Shown here in pieces: positions 1 to 6,944 of a stretch of 7,114 nucleotides of DNA. Origin of the DNA: Planctomycetes bacterium RIFOXYC2_FULL_41_27 (GTDB lineage: Bacteria > Planctomycetota > Brocadiia > Brocadiales > Brocadiaceae); contig MHZD01000258.1 of assembly GCA_001828645.1 (NCBI GenBank), positions 1-7,114 on the forward strand, read 5' to 3'. The notes beneath the pieces were generated by a model. That model was not told the DNA's origin. It was given only the letters and a program-made list of their open reading frames with translations, and did not search any database. Each line of letters begins with the position of its first letter. Position 1 is the first letter of the stretch. Both the position numbers and the translations under genes were made by a program.

Positions 1-1
1 G

Positions 2-130
2 GAAGCCGATGTAAGAGTTAATTATGGTATGGATTGTCTGGAAAGAGAAAATAGGATTCGAGAGGAAATATTATCTGAAAAAAGTTCTTTAGGAAAAGTT
101 ATGGATCTGTTAAAATGGGAAAAGAGATAA
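2..130 (+). CDS. 3' end of an unrecognised gene (42 codons visible)
   Basis: An open frame enters from the left edge and runs to a TAA at 128-130. The visible 42-residue tail is strongly charged and ends in LGKVMDLLKWEKR; it looks like a helical C-terminal segment. I do not recognise the family. In Firmicutes this position is held by ctsR, the repressor of the clpC operon, but nothing in this tail resembles the CtsR C terminus to me. The gene ends 37 nt before mcsA with no hairpin between them, so it is probably co-transcribed with the mcs genes. That the frame is real rests on its length to the edge, its strand and the operon-like spacing, so the call is tentative. Confidence 0.5.
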   Translation, partial: EADVRVNYGMDCLERENRIREEILSEKSSLGKVMDLLKWEKR

Positions 131-167
131 TTGAGTTTAATCTTGAGTTCCGTCGGGGTAATAAGCA

Positions 168-665
168 ATGAAATGCGAATCTTGTAATAAAAAGCATGCG
201 ACAGTGCATTTAACAGAGATTCTCGGTACGGTGAAGAAGGAACGACATCTTTGTGAAGAGTGCGCCCAGAGCATCAATACACATCTAACAAAAATACCTT
301 CACCTACTGAAATATTAACAAGCCTCATTAATCAGGTAGCGCCTGAAATCAATGAGATGTCCAAGATTGTTTGTCCCGTGTGCGGGCTGTCTTATTTAGA
401 ATTCCGTTCCCATGGTCGTTTAGGTTGTGCGATGGATTATACCATTTTTAGAAAAGGATTAATTCCATTATTAGAAAAAATGCATGGCAGTACCCAACAT
501 GTTGGAAAAGTGCCTTCAAGGGCAGGGATAGAATTGATAAAGAAGAATGAACTCATGCAGTTACGGAATGAACTGAATAAAGCTGTAGAAAAAGAAGATT
601 ACGAAAGAGCTGCGGAGTTGAGGGATAAAATTTATGAGCTTTCAGGCGACAACGATGAAGATTAG
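168..665 (+). CDS. mcsA: McsA-like zinc-binding, UVR-domain activator of the McsB arginine kinase
   Basis: A 165-residue protein, slightly shorter than Firmicute McsA. By family it is the adaptor that binds and activates the arginine kinase McsB in the cytoplasm and helps couple it to ClpC. The first metal site is C3-x2-C6 paired with C29-x2-C32 (MKCESCNKK and HLCEECAQ). The second is C69-x2-C72 (VCPVCGLSY) followed by GRLGCAMDY, where C87 is present but the usual fourth cysteine is D90. A UVR domain occupies about residues 127-160, with the core EDYERAAELRDKI, the type of helical hairpin shared by UvrB, UvrC and the ClpC middle domain. The ATG at 168 has a GGGG Shine-Dalgarno at 155-158, and the first CxxC begins at residue 3 as in the family. 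The gene overlaps mcsB, which indicates coupled translation. Such proteins are often annotated only as 'UvrB/UvrC motif-containing protein'; the neighbours make McsA the better name. Confidence 0.9.
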   Translation: MKCESCNKKHATVHLTEILGTVKKERHLCEECAQSINTHLTKIPSPTEILTSLINQVAPEINEMSKIVCPVCGLSYLEFRSHGRLGCAMDYTIFRKGLIPLLEKMHGSTQHVGKVPSRAGIELIKKNELMQLRNELNKAVEKEDYERAAELRDKIYELSGDNDED

Positions 666-1704
666 CGATCTTGCTGATAATACAGGTGAGTGGCTCAGAG
701 GAACAGGTCCCGAGTCGGACATCGTCATTAGCAGCAGGATTCGTTTAGCAAGGAATGTGGCGCGATTTCCCTTTCTTTCAAGGGCCAATGTAAAGCAAAA
801 AAAGGAACTTGAAGAGACCATAAGGGACAGGATTAAGGGCGCCGATATTTCACATGATCTTTGTTATTTAAATCTTGCGGATATTACACCCGTAGACAGG
901 CTTTTTTTGGTAGAACGACACCTTATTAGCAGGGAGCATGCTGGGGGAGAAGGCGAGAGGGGTGTTGCCTTTGGTAAATCGGAAACCGTCAGCCTGATGG
1001 TTAATGAAGAAGATCATTTAAGGATACAGGTGATTCGCTCTGGATTTGAACTAAAAGAGGCATGGAAAACGATAGATGATATCGATAATAAACTGGAGAA
1101 AAAATTAAATTATGCTTATTCTTCACGGTTTGGATATTTAACGGCCTGCCCTACAAATGTTGGTACAGGGATGAGGGCCTCGGTTATGCTGCATCTACCA
1201 GCGCTAGGAATGACCCACCACATTGAAAAGGTGTTTAATGCGGTTATGAAACTCGGGTTGGTTGTGAGAGGCTTATATGGTGAAGGGACGCAGGTTTCCG
1301 GGGATTTATATCAAATCTCGAACCAGTTTACCCTGGGCAAGTCGGAAATAGAAATTATTGAAATTATTGAAAGTGTGATTCCCAGGATTGCCAGTTATGA
1401 AAGGATGGCGAGAAAGGCGCTCGTTTCTGAAAGTCGCTCACAGCTAGAGGACCGTGTATGGCGGTCGTATGGTATGCTCAAGGTGGCACGATTGATTTCT
1501 TCAGAAGAGATTATGCATCTGCTGTCTCAGGTCAGAATGGGAGTTAATTTGGGAATAATTAATGATATTGAAATGAAAACGTTAAATGAGCTTTTCATTC
1601 TCACGTTGCCGGGGCACTTACAAAAGCTGGAAGGACGCGAACTGAATTCCACTCAGAGAAATATAATTCGTGCATCGTATGTGAGAAAACGCCTGGAAAG
1701 GTAA
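655..1704 (+). CDS. mcsB: Protein-arginine kinase McsB (phosphagen kinase family)
   Basis: A 349-residue ATP:guanido phosphotransferase-type enzyme that transfers phosphate from ATP to arginine side chains of proteins, marking them for ClpC-ClpP. Numbering from the ATG at 655, the N-terminal signature GPESDIVISSRIRLARN lies at about 18-34. The acidic catalytic loop NEEDHLRI is at 117-124, and the nucleotide/guanidino loop ACPTNVGTGMRAS, with the conserved cysteine C165, is at 164-176. All expected catalytic features are present. The C-terminal motif is RNIIRA (335-340), where Firmicute McsB has RDxxRA, so the Asp of the phosphoarginine allosteric site is Asn. Two starts are possible. ATG 655 has a modest AGG at 644-646 and places the GPESD motif at the usual distance from the N terminus (17 residues ahead of it, against 19 in Bacillus subtilis). 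ATG 634 has a better GAGGGA at 620-625 but adds seven residues. I prefer 655; either way the gene overlaps the end of mcsA. Confidence 0.95.
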   Translation: MKISDLADNTGEWLRGTGPESDIVISSRIRLARNVARFPFLSRANVKQKKELEETIRDRIKGADISHDLCYLNLADITPVDRLFLVERHLISREHAGGEGERGVAFGKSETVSLMVNEEDHLRIQVIRSGFELKEAWKTIDDIDNKLEKKLNYAYSSRFGYLTACPTNVGTGMRASVMLHLPALGMTHHIEKVFNAVMKLGLVVRGLYGEGTQVSGDLYQISNQFTLGKSEIEIIEIIESVIPRIASYERMARKALVSESRSQLEDRVWRSYGMLKVARLISSEEIMHLLSQVRMGVNLGIINDIEMKTLNELFILTLPGHLQKLEGRELNSTQRNIIRASYVRKRLER

Positions 1705-1728
1705 AAGTTTGAAAGGATAGGTGTTATT

Positions 1729-4209
1729 ATGTTTGATCGATTTACTGATCGTGCCAGAAAGGTTATGGCGCTTGCACGGGAAGAGGCCCGACGATTTAAT
1801 CATGAATATATTGGAACGGAGCATATCTTATTAGGGTTGGTGAAAGAAGGTAGTGGAGTTGCTGCCAATGTTTTACAAAACCTGGATATAGAGTTGAAAA
1901 AAATACGCCTGGAGGTAGAAAAAATTGTACAGAGCGGATCAGATTTGGTTTCTGTAGGGCAGTTACCATTTACGCCGCGCGTAAAAAAGGTGTTGGAATA
2001 TGCAATGGAAGAAGCGAGAGCTTTGGGACACAATTATATAGGAACGGAACACTTATTATTAGGACTGCTCAGAGAGCAGGAAGGTGTCGCCGCCCAGGTA
2101 TTGTTAAATTCGGGGGTAAAACTCGAAGACGTGCGGGAGGAGGTTATAGGTCTCTTGGGTTCAGAAGCGGTTCAGGGCGATGTCAGCCAGGGAAAAGAAG
2201 AAAATAAGGGGAAATCAAAGACCCCTGCATTAGATTCTTTCGGCAGGGACCTTACGCAGCAAGCTCGGGAGCATGAACTCGATCCGGTCATTGGACGACA
2301 GGATGTGATCGAACGTGTCATTCAAGTGTTGTGCCGACGAACCAAGAATAATCCTGTGTTGCTGGGTGAGGCAGGGGTAGGAAAAACTGCAATCGTTGAA
2401 GGCCTTGCACAGGCTGTAGTTCATGGGAATATCCCAGAATTATTGAGAGATCGCAGGATTGTGGCCTTAGACCTTGCAATGATGGTGGCTGGCACAAAAT
2501 ACAGAGGTCAGTTTGAAGAGCGTATTAAGGCGGTAATGTCAGAAGTAAAAAGGGCAAAGAATATTATCCTGTTTATTGACGAGTTACATACCCTTGTGGG
2601 TGCAGGCGGCGCCGAAGGCGCCATTGATGCATCTAATGTCTTAAAACCAGCATTATCACGAGGAGAAATCCAGTGTATTGGCGCTACTACGCTGGATGAA
2701 TATAGAAAATATATTGAAAAAGACGGCGCCCTTGAAAGAAGGTTCCAAACGATTATTGTTGAACCTCCTTCAAAGACGGAGACCATTGAAATATTAAAAG
2801 GACTTCGAGATCGATATGAGGCTCACCACAAGGTCCATATTACGAATGACGCACTGGAAGCAGCAACGGAACTTTCGATTCGTTACATAACGGGAAGATT
2901 CCTTCCGGACAAGGCAATTGATGTGATTGATGAATCATGTGCAAGGATACGACTCAAGGCGACTACACAACCACCCGATTTGAGGCATATAGAAGAAGAA
3001 ATCAATAAACTGGAAAAAGATAAAGACGAGTCTGTAGCAATTCAGGATTTTGAAAGGGCCGCCCGGTTAAGAGACAAAGCCGATAAATTAAAAAAGAAAA
3101 AGGAAACGATTGAGAAGGAATGGCGGGAAACCCGTGCAGAGGTTGAAGGAGTCGTGAATAGTGAAGTTGTCACTGAGGTTGTTTCTAAAATGACTGGAAT
3201 TCCCATCACACGCATAGAATCTGCAGAGGCCAAAAGGCTTCTTCGTATGGAAGAGGAACTTCATAAGATGGTGGTTAGCCAGGAGGAAGCTACAAAGGCG
3301 ATCGCCAAGGCAATACGTCGGTCTCGTGCAGGTTTAAAGAATCCGAATCGTCCTGTTGCATCTTTTATATTTGTAGGGCCATCTGGCGTGGGGAAGACTC
3401 ATCTTGCGAGGTCGCTGGCAAAATTTATGTTTGGAGAAGAGGAAGCGCTTATTCAGATAGACATGTCGGAATATATGGAAAAACATAATATTTCCCGATT
3501 GATTGGCGCGCCTCCAGGATATATCGGTTATGAAGAAGGGGGGCAGCTGACAGAAAAGATTCGCCGTCGTCCTTATGCCATTGTATTGCTGGATGAAATT
3601 GAGAAGGCTCATCCTGATGTATTCAATATATTGTTACAGATCATGGAAGATGGGAAATTGACGGATAGTTTTGGTCGTCACGTAGATTTCCGCAATGTGG
3701 TTATTATTATGACTTCCAATATTGGTGCTGACGTTATTAAAAACCAGGCGTCTTTAGGCTTTAAAAAGTCGACCGATGAGCATACCTATGAGATGATGAA
3801 GGAGCAACTAAAGAAAGAGGTTGACAAGCACTTCCGTCCGGAGTTTTTAAACAGGGTAGATAATATCATCGTCTTCAAACCACTGAATAAAGAGGATTTG
3901 AAGAAGATTATTGAAATTGAATTAAAGAGCGTGAAAAAGAGATTGGATAATTACAATATCAGCATTACGCTTACGGATGAGGTATTAGATTTTCTCATAG
4001 AGAAGGGATATAATCAGAACTTTGGGGCACGTCCCCTTCGAAGGGCGATAGAAAATTATTTAGAGGACCCTCTCTCTGAAGAAATACTACAAGGTAGATT
4101 TGAAGGAAAGAAACATGTAAAGGCAAGGGTAGAGGATGGTAAATTGGTCTTTGATGAGGTAGTTGATAGTCCGGAACCTGCGCTGGCAAATGCTGAAAGT
4201 AGTCTATAA
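1729..4209 (+). CDS. clpC: ClpC, AAA+ unfoldase subunit of the ClpCP protease
   Basis: An 826-residue Hsp100/Clp ATPase of normal ClpC length that unfolds substrates and feeds them to ClpP in the cytoplasm. The N domain has the two usual repeats (about 3-65 and 79-143). Each contains IGTEH, and E31 and E107 match the glutamates that bind phosphoarginine in Bacillus subtilis ClpC (E32 and E106). AAA-1 has Walker A GEAGVGKT (213-220), Walker B ILFIDE (280-285) and arginine finger ALERRF (334-339). The middle domain (about 415-470) carries a UVR-like motif, [18 protein letters not shown]-2 has Walker A GPSGVGKT (550-557), Walker B IVLLDE (618-623), sensor 1 TSN (662-664), [10 protein letters not shown] (702-711) and sensor 2 GARPLRR (766-772). 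The tripeptide LGF at 676-678 is the ClpP-docking loop, so this is a protease partner rather than a ClpB-type disaggregase. The ATG at 1729 follows AAAGGATAGG (1712-1721), 24 nt after mcsB; a terminator follows the gene. Confidence 0.98.
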   Translation: MFDRFTDRARKVMALAREEARRFNHEYIGTEHILLGLVKEGSGVAANVLQNLDIELKKIRLEVEKIVQSGSDLVSVGQLPFTPRVKKVLEYAMEEARALGHNYIGTEHLLLGLLREQEGVAAQVLLNSGVKLEDVREEVIGLLGSEAVQGDVSQGKEENKGKSKTPALDSFGRDLTQQAREHELDPVIGRQDVIERVIQVLCRRTKNNPVLLGEAGVGKTAIVEGLAQAVVHGNIPELLRDRRIVALDLAMMVAGTKYRGQFEERIKAVMSEVKRAKNIILFIDELHTLVGAGGAEGAIDASNVLKPALSRGEIQCIGATTLDEYRKYIEKDGALERRFQTIIVEPPSKTETIEILKGLRDRYEAHHKVHITNDALEAATELSIRYITGRFLPDKAIDVIDESCARIRLKATTQPPDLRHIEEEINKLEKDKDESVAIQDFERAARLRDKADKLKKKKETIEKEWRETRAEVEGVVNSEVVTEVVSKMTGIPITRIESAEAKRLLRMEEELHKMVVSQEEATKAIAKAIRRSRAGLKNPNRPVASFIFVGPSGVGKTHLARSLAKFMFGEEEALIQIDMSEYMEKHNISRLIGAPPGYIGYEEGGQLTEKIRRRPYAIVLLDEIEKAHPDVFNILLQIMEDGKLTDSFGRHVDFRNVVIIMTSNIGADVIKNQASLGFKKSTDEHTYEMMKEQLKKEVDKHFRPEFLNRVDNIIVFKPLNKEDLKKIIEIELKSVKKRLDNYNISITLTDEVLDFLIEKGYNQNFGARPLRRAIENYLEDPLSEEILQGRFEGKKHVKARVEDGKLVFDEVVDSPEPALANAESSL

Positions 4210-4235
4210 ATGAGACGAATCAGATAGAGATAAAT

Positions 4236-4270
4236 AAAGGGGAGAGTTAAACTCTTCCCTTTTTTATTTT
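4236..4270 (+). terminator. Intrinsic terminator after clpC
   Basis: A 12-bp stem pairs 4236-4247 (AAAGGGGAGAGT) with 4251-4262, with one G-T (G-U in RNA) pair at 4242/4256 and a TAA triloop. The T run begins within the right arm (4260-4265), and after one A come four more T. It sits 26 nt after the clpC stop and before radA, so it should end or attenuate the mcsA-mcsB-clpC transcript and separate it from radA. Confidence 0.88.
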
Positions 4271-4291
4271 ATGGGATAGTGGCAGTATAAC
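4263..4291 (+). promoter_or_regulatory. Possible weak sigma-70-type promoter for radA
   Basis: TATAAC at 4286-4291 matches the -10 consensus at five of six bases. With a 17-nt spacer, TTTATT at 4263-4268 matches the -35 consensus at only three of six, and it lies in the T tract of the clpC terminator. A start about seven bases after the -10 would leave a leader of roughly 14 nt before the radA ATG at 4312. The position after a strong terminator makes some promoter here likely, but such AT-rich matches arise by chance, so this exact placement is weak. Confidence 0.22.
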
Positions 4292-4311
4292 AATTTTTAC
4301 CATTCATAAAT

Positions 4312-5670
4312 ATGACCAAAACAGGTGTGGTTTATGTTTGTCAGCATTGCGGTTGGAAAAGCCTCAAATGGGTCGGGCGCTGTGGAGGTTGTGGAGAATG
4401 GGACTCAACTGTTGAAGAAATTAGTACCAGTGTTGGTTTAGGTTGTAAATCAGTCACCCTCAATCGTGAACTGCCACAACCAATAACACATGTACAATTA
4501 CTTGCGTGTCCTAGTATAGAGACGGGGATGAAAGAATTTGATAGAATATTAGGCGGGGGGTTAATTATTGGTTCGGCAGTATTAATTGGAGGGACGCCTG
4601 GAATAGGCAAATCCACGCTTCTTTTACAGGTATGTCAGTATATCAGCCAGAAAGGATATACCACTCTTTATGTAACTGCGGAAGAGTCTGTAGCTCAAAC
4701 CAAACTTCGGGCTGAGAGGTTGTCCATCCTGTCAGATAATTTGCTGGTTGTTGCAGAAACGAATCTGGATTTTATCCTGGAAAATGTTCACAACACCCAT
4801 CCAGCGCTGGTTGTGATTGATTCTATTCAGATGATTTATAAACCGCAATTGGAATCTTCCCCTGGAACAGTTGCGCAGGTACGTCAATGTGCTCATGAGT
4901 TGATCTTCAATGCAAAGTCAACGGGGTCCGCCATCTTTCTGGTGGGGCATGTAACCAAGGAGGGGATTATTGCCGGTCCTAAAGTATTGGAGCATATGGC
5001 TGACACGGTTTTATATTTTGAAGGAGAAAAATTCCAGTGCTATCGCATACTGAGGGTGGTCAAGAACAGGTTTGGTTCTACTGATGAAATCGGGATTTTC
5101 GAGATGCGAAAAAATGGATTACAGCCAGTAGATAATCCTTCTGAAATCTTTATTTCACAAGGCAGAAGAATCAGCGCCGGTTCCGCTATTATTTCATGCA
5201 TGGAAGGAACTCGCGCATTATTGGTCGAGATACAGGCGCTTGTTACAAGGGCAAACTTTGGCATACCAGAACGAAAAGTCAGCGGCGTCGACTATAATCG
5301 AGTCTCGATGATTCTGGCCATTCTTGAAAAACGTATAGGATTAAAACTGGGTGGACAGGATATTTTTGTGAATATTGTGGGTGGTGTTCAGGTGGATGAA
5401 CCGGCGGCCGATCTTGGTATTGCCATGACGATTGCATCGAGTTTTAAGGAGAAGGCAATATCTCCGGATACCATATTTATCGGAGAAATAGGGCTTGGCG
5501 GGGAGATTCGCAGTGTAAACCAAATTGAAATCCGACTAAAAGAGGCGCAAAGATTGGGTTTTAAAAAGGCCGTTATTCCAAAGGACAATGCGAAAGGGAT
5601 AGGCAAGGATTTTGGGATAGAGTTGATCGAGGTATGCTATCTTTCCGAGGCCGTTGAAATTATAGGATAA
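4312..5670 (+). CDS. radA: DNA repair protein RadA (Sms)
   Basis: A 452-residue protein of standard RadA/Sms length, a RecA-related ATPase that drives branch migration during recombinational repair. In order: a four-cysteine zinc finger (C10, C13, C24, C27, in VYVCQHCGW and GRCGGCGEWD); a RecA-like core with Walker A GGTPGIGKS (93-101) and Walker B ALVVIDSIQ (165-173); the RadA-specific motif KNRFG (251-255); and a C-terminal Lon-protease-like domain (about 275-452) with GGVQVDEPAADLGIAM at 357-372. That last domain is structural and not proteolytic in this family. Every diagnostic motif is present. The ATG at 4312 puts the zinc finger at the usual place and an in-frame stop lies at 4288-4290, so the start is secure, yet there is no good Shine-Dalgarno upstream (only CCATTCATAAAT). 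It follows clpC as in Firmicutes but is separated from it by a terminator, and it is closely coupled to the next gene. Confidence 0.97.
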   Translation: MTKTGVVYVCQHCGWKSLKWVGRCGGCGEWDSTVEEISTSVGLGCKSVTLNRELPQPITHVQLLACPSIETGMKEFDRILGGGLIIGSAVLIGGTPGIGKSTLLLQVCQYISQKGYTTLYVTAEESVAQTKLRAERLSILSDNLLVVAETNLDFILENVHNTHPALVVIDSIQMIYKPQLESSPGTVAQVRQCAHELIFNAKSTGSAIFLVGHVTKEGIIAGPKVLEHMADTVLYFEGEKFQCYRILRVVKNRFGSTDEIGIFEMRKNGLQPVDNPSEIFISQGRRISAGSAIISCMEGTRALLVEIQALVTRANFGIPERKVSGVDYNRVSMILAILEKRIGLKLGGQDIFVNIVGGVQVDEPAADLGIAMTIASSFKEKAISPDTIFIGEIGLGGEIRSVNQIEIRLKEAQRLGFKKAVIPKDNAKGIGKDFGIELIEVCYLSEAVEIIG

Positions 5671-5674
5671 TTTT

Positions 5675-6682
5675 GTGAAAGAGCACATATTGAAACGGAC
5701 GATTTTGATTGTGGGATTTATCTGCATGATGTTTTCTTGCAGAGTATGGAATATTCATGCAGATACGTATAAAGACGGTATGATTACCGTAAAACATGAA
5801 GAATTGCCTGTCAAAAAGGGCGGCCGTCGCATCCAGTTTAACCATCCTTACGAAATGGTGGGAAATGTCATCACGAATGCATTATCGTATATTTATTACG
5901 AAGAAAGAGGGTTGTTAAAAAAGAAGGGGTCTCTAAGGGTTTTCCAGGACGATGAAATAAAAAAATTGGTTCCTTTGATTGTGCAAGCATTCTCGGCTGC
6001 AACACCAACACAAGTGGTTGCCGTTTCGTCATATTCTGAACGCATGCTTTTAACGGACCAGCAGAATTACTGTATTTTATTCATTTCGGAACATAGTCTC
6101 AATATTGCCTTCAGCCGCATTCATATGTTTCAAACGTATAATGATGCCATGTCGGAGAAGAAAAGAAACATTATTTCAAAAGAAAATCCAGCGACAATAA
6201 ACCATAGCCGTTTTTGGAAATTGGTTCCATCATCGGGACAGAGGCTGGAGCCCGACCATGAGAACTGGCTTGTCATAGACTTATCGGATGAAATGTACCA
6301 GCAGCCTGTAGCCCAAAGGGTAGGAACGGTCGATGAAAAGATAAAGATGGGGACATCTGAACTGGATACTCGCTTAAAGAGGTTGGAAGAAAGAATGAGT
6401 AATGCGAGTGTACCCAAACAACTCGAATCAACAAGCCCTGCAAGGGAGATTCGTGGTGAAAGCAAGATAAAAATCAAGCTCATTATCCTGCGTGAACTGG
6501 TTGATGATGGTGTTATTTCAGAAGAAGATTATGATTACAAAAAGGCCAAAATGCTCAGGGAAGCCATGAGCGATATGAGCATAAAGGAACAATTGCGGGA
6601 GATAAAAGACCTCCAATCAGAAGGTTTGATTACAGAAGACGATTACAATGAAAAGAAAAAGGAGTTGTTAGATCAGTTTTAG
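5675..6682 (+). CDS. Exported protein of unknown function with two C-terminal SHOCT-like repeats
   Basis: A 335-residue protein whose body I do not recognise. The N terminus is a clear Sec signal peptide: basic residues K2, K7 and R8, a hydrophobic stretch at about 9-21, and a likely signal peptidase I site after A29 (NIHA/DT). C22 lacks a proper lipobox before it (MFSC), so a lipoprotein is less likely. The mature part (about 35-205) is a mixed, probably globular region with motifs such as VVAVSSYSERMLLTDQQNY and NWLVIDLSDEMY. A short coiled-coil-like stretch follows (about 217-242), then a linker. The C terminus carries two repeats, at 272-294 and 310-332, each of the SHOCT pattern (L-x3-G-x-I-[ST]-E-[ED]-D-Y ... 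KK). The GTG start, four bases after the radA stop with AGGA at 5664-5667, is supported by the signal peptide it supplies. Tight spacing implies co-transcription with radA, although a periplasmic or surface protein has no obvious role in DNA repair. Confidence 0.82.
   Translation: MKEHILKRTILIVGFICMMFSCRVWNIHADTYKDGMITVKHEELPVKKGGRRIQFNHPYEMVGNVITNALSYIYYEERGLLKKKGSLRVFQDDEIKKLVPLIVQAFSAATPTQVVAVSSYSERMLLTDQQNYCILFISEHSLNIAFSRIHMFQTYNDAMSEKKRNIISKENPATINHSRFWKLVPSSGQRLEPDHENWLVIDLSDEMYQQPVAQRVGTVDEKIKMGTSELDTRLKRLEERMSNASVPKQLESTSPAREIRGESKIKIKLIILRELVDDGVISEEDYDYKKAKMLREAMSDMSIKEQLREIKDLQSEGLITEDDYNEKKKELLDQF
6488..6670 (+). repeat. Two SHOCT-like protein repeats in the 5675-6682 gene
   Basis: Residues 272-294 (6488-6556) and 310-332 (6602-6670) align without gaps at 23 positions with nine identities, including DDGVISEEDYDYKK against SEGLITEDDYNEKK. 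The pattern, a short amphipathic helix, G-x-I-[ST]-E-[ED]-D-Y, then a second basic helix ending in a leucine, matches the SHOCT (short C-terminal) domain, usually found singly at the end of diverse proteins and of uncertain function. The two copies differ throughout, so this is an old protein-level duplication and not a recent DNA repeat. Confidence 0.7.
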
Positions 6683-6720
6683 CAGCAGAAGTTACCAATA
6701 TTTTATGTGAGGGGTTAAAT

Positions 6721-6939
6721 ATGATAAAGGCCAAAGAGCTTTTTGACGAAGCAGTTTCGCTACCCGTTGAGATAAGGACGCAACTTGTAGATAAACTTCT
6801 ACGAAGCCTTCATTCCACACGGAAAGAAATAGACGAATTGTGGGCGGTGGAGGCAGAAAAAAGGGTTGAAGAAATAAAAAGCGGTAAAATAAAGACGATA
6901 CCAGGTAAGAAAGTATTCAAGAAAATACTCGGCAGGTAA
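6721..6939 (+). CDS. Antitoxin of the addiction-module component family
   Basis: A 72-residue acidic/basic helical protein matching the small 'putative addiction module component' antitoxins (PF09720 type). It shows the family layout: an N-terminal helix with LPVEIRTQLVDKLLRSL (about 14-30), then EIDELWAVEAEKRVEEIKSG (36-55, including the conserved W41), then the IPGKKVFKKI tail (60-69). These antitoxins bind and neutralise a ParE/RelE-fold toxin and usually repress their own operon. A strong Shine-Dalgarno, GAGGGG at 6709-6714, precedes the ATG by six bases. The gene begins 38 nt after the SHOCT-like gene with no terminator between them, and is followed after five bases by the toxin. I see no convincing separate promoter or palindromic operator in the short upstream gap. 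Confidence 0.88.
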   Translation: MIKAKELFDEAVSLPVEIRTQLVDKLLRSLHSTRKEIDELWAVEAEKRVEEIKSGKIKTIPGKKVFKKILGR

Positions 6940-6944
6940 AGCAC

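Noticed and set aside
131..167. CtsR box or CIRCE operator ahead of mcsA
   Set aside because: I looked for GGTCAAA-type direct repeats and the CIRCE inverted repeat; neither is in this gap, and the real promoter is probably upstream of the window.
137..328. 63-codon minus-strand frame crossing the start of mcsA
   Set aside because: It overlaps the mcsA zinc-finger coding region and has no supporting motif; a divergent gene would also break the tight spacing.
1351..1368. Two tandem copies of GAAATTATT inside mcsB
   Set aside because: They simply encode the helix EIIEII; the repeat is in frame and within an expected family helix, with only two copies.
2608..2622. GGCGCC-GAA-GGCGCC near-palindrome in clpC
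   Set aside because: It encodes the conserved GGAEGA loop after Walker B of AAA-1; a codon-level effect rather than an operator or terminator.
5729..5743. Possible lipoprotein box around C22 of the exported protein
   Set aside because: The preceding residues (M-F-S) do not fit a lipobox, whereas a good signal peptidase I site follows after A29.
6130..6483. 117-codon open frame on the minus strand inside the SHOCT-like gene
   Set aside because: It lies fully antisense to a gene with signal peptide, ribosome binding site and domain repeats; its product shows no recognisable motif.
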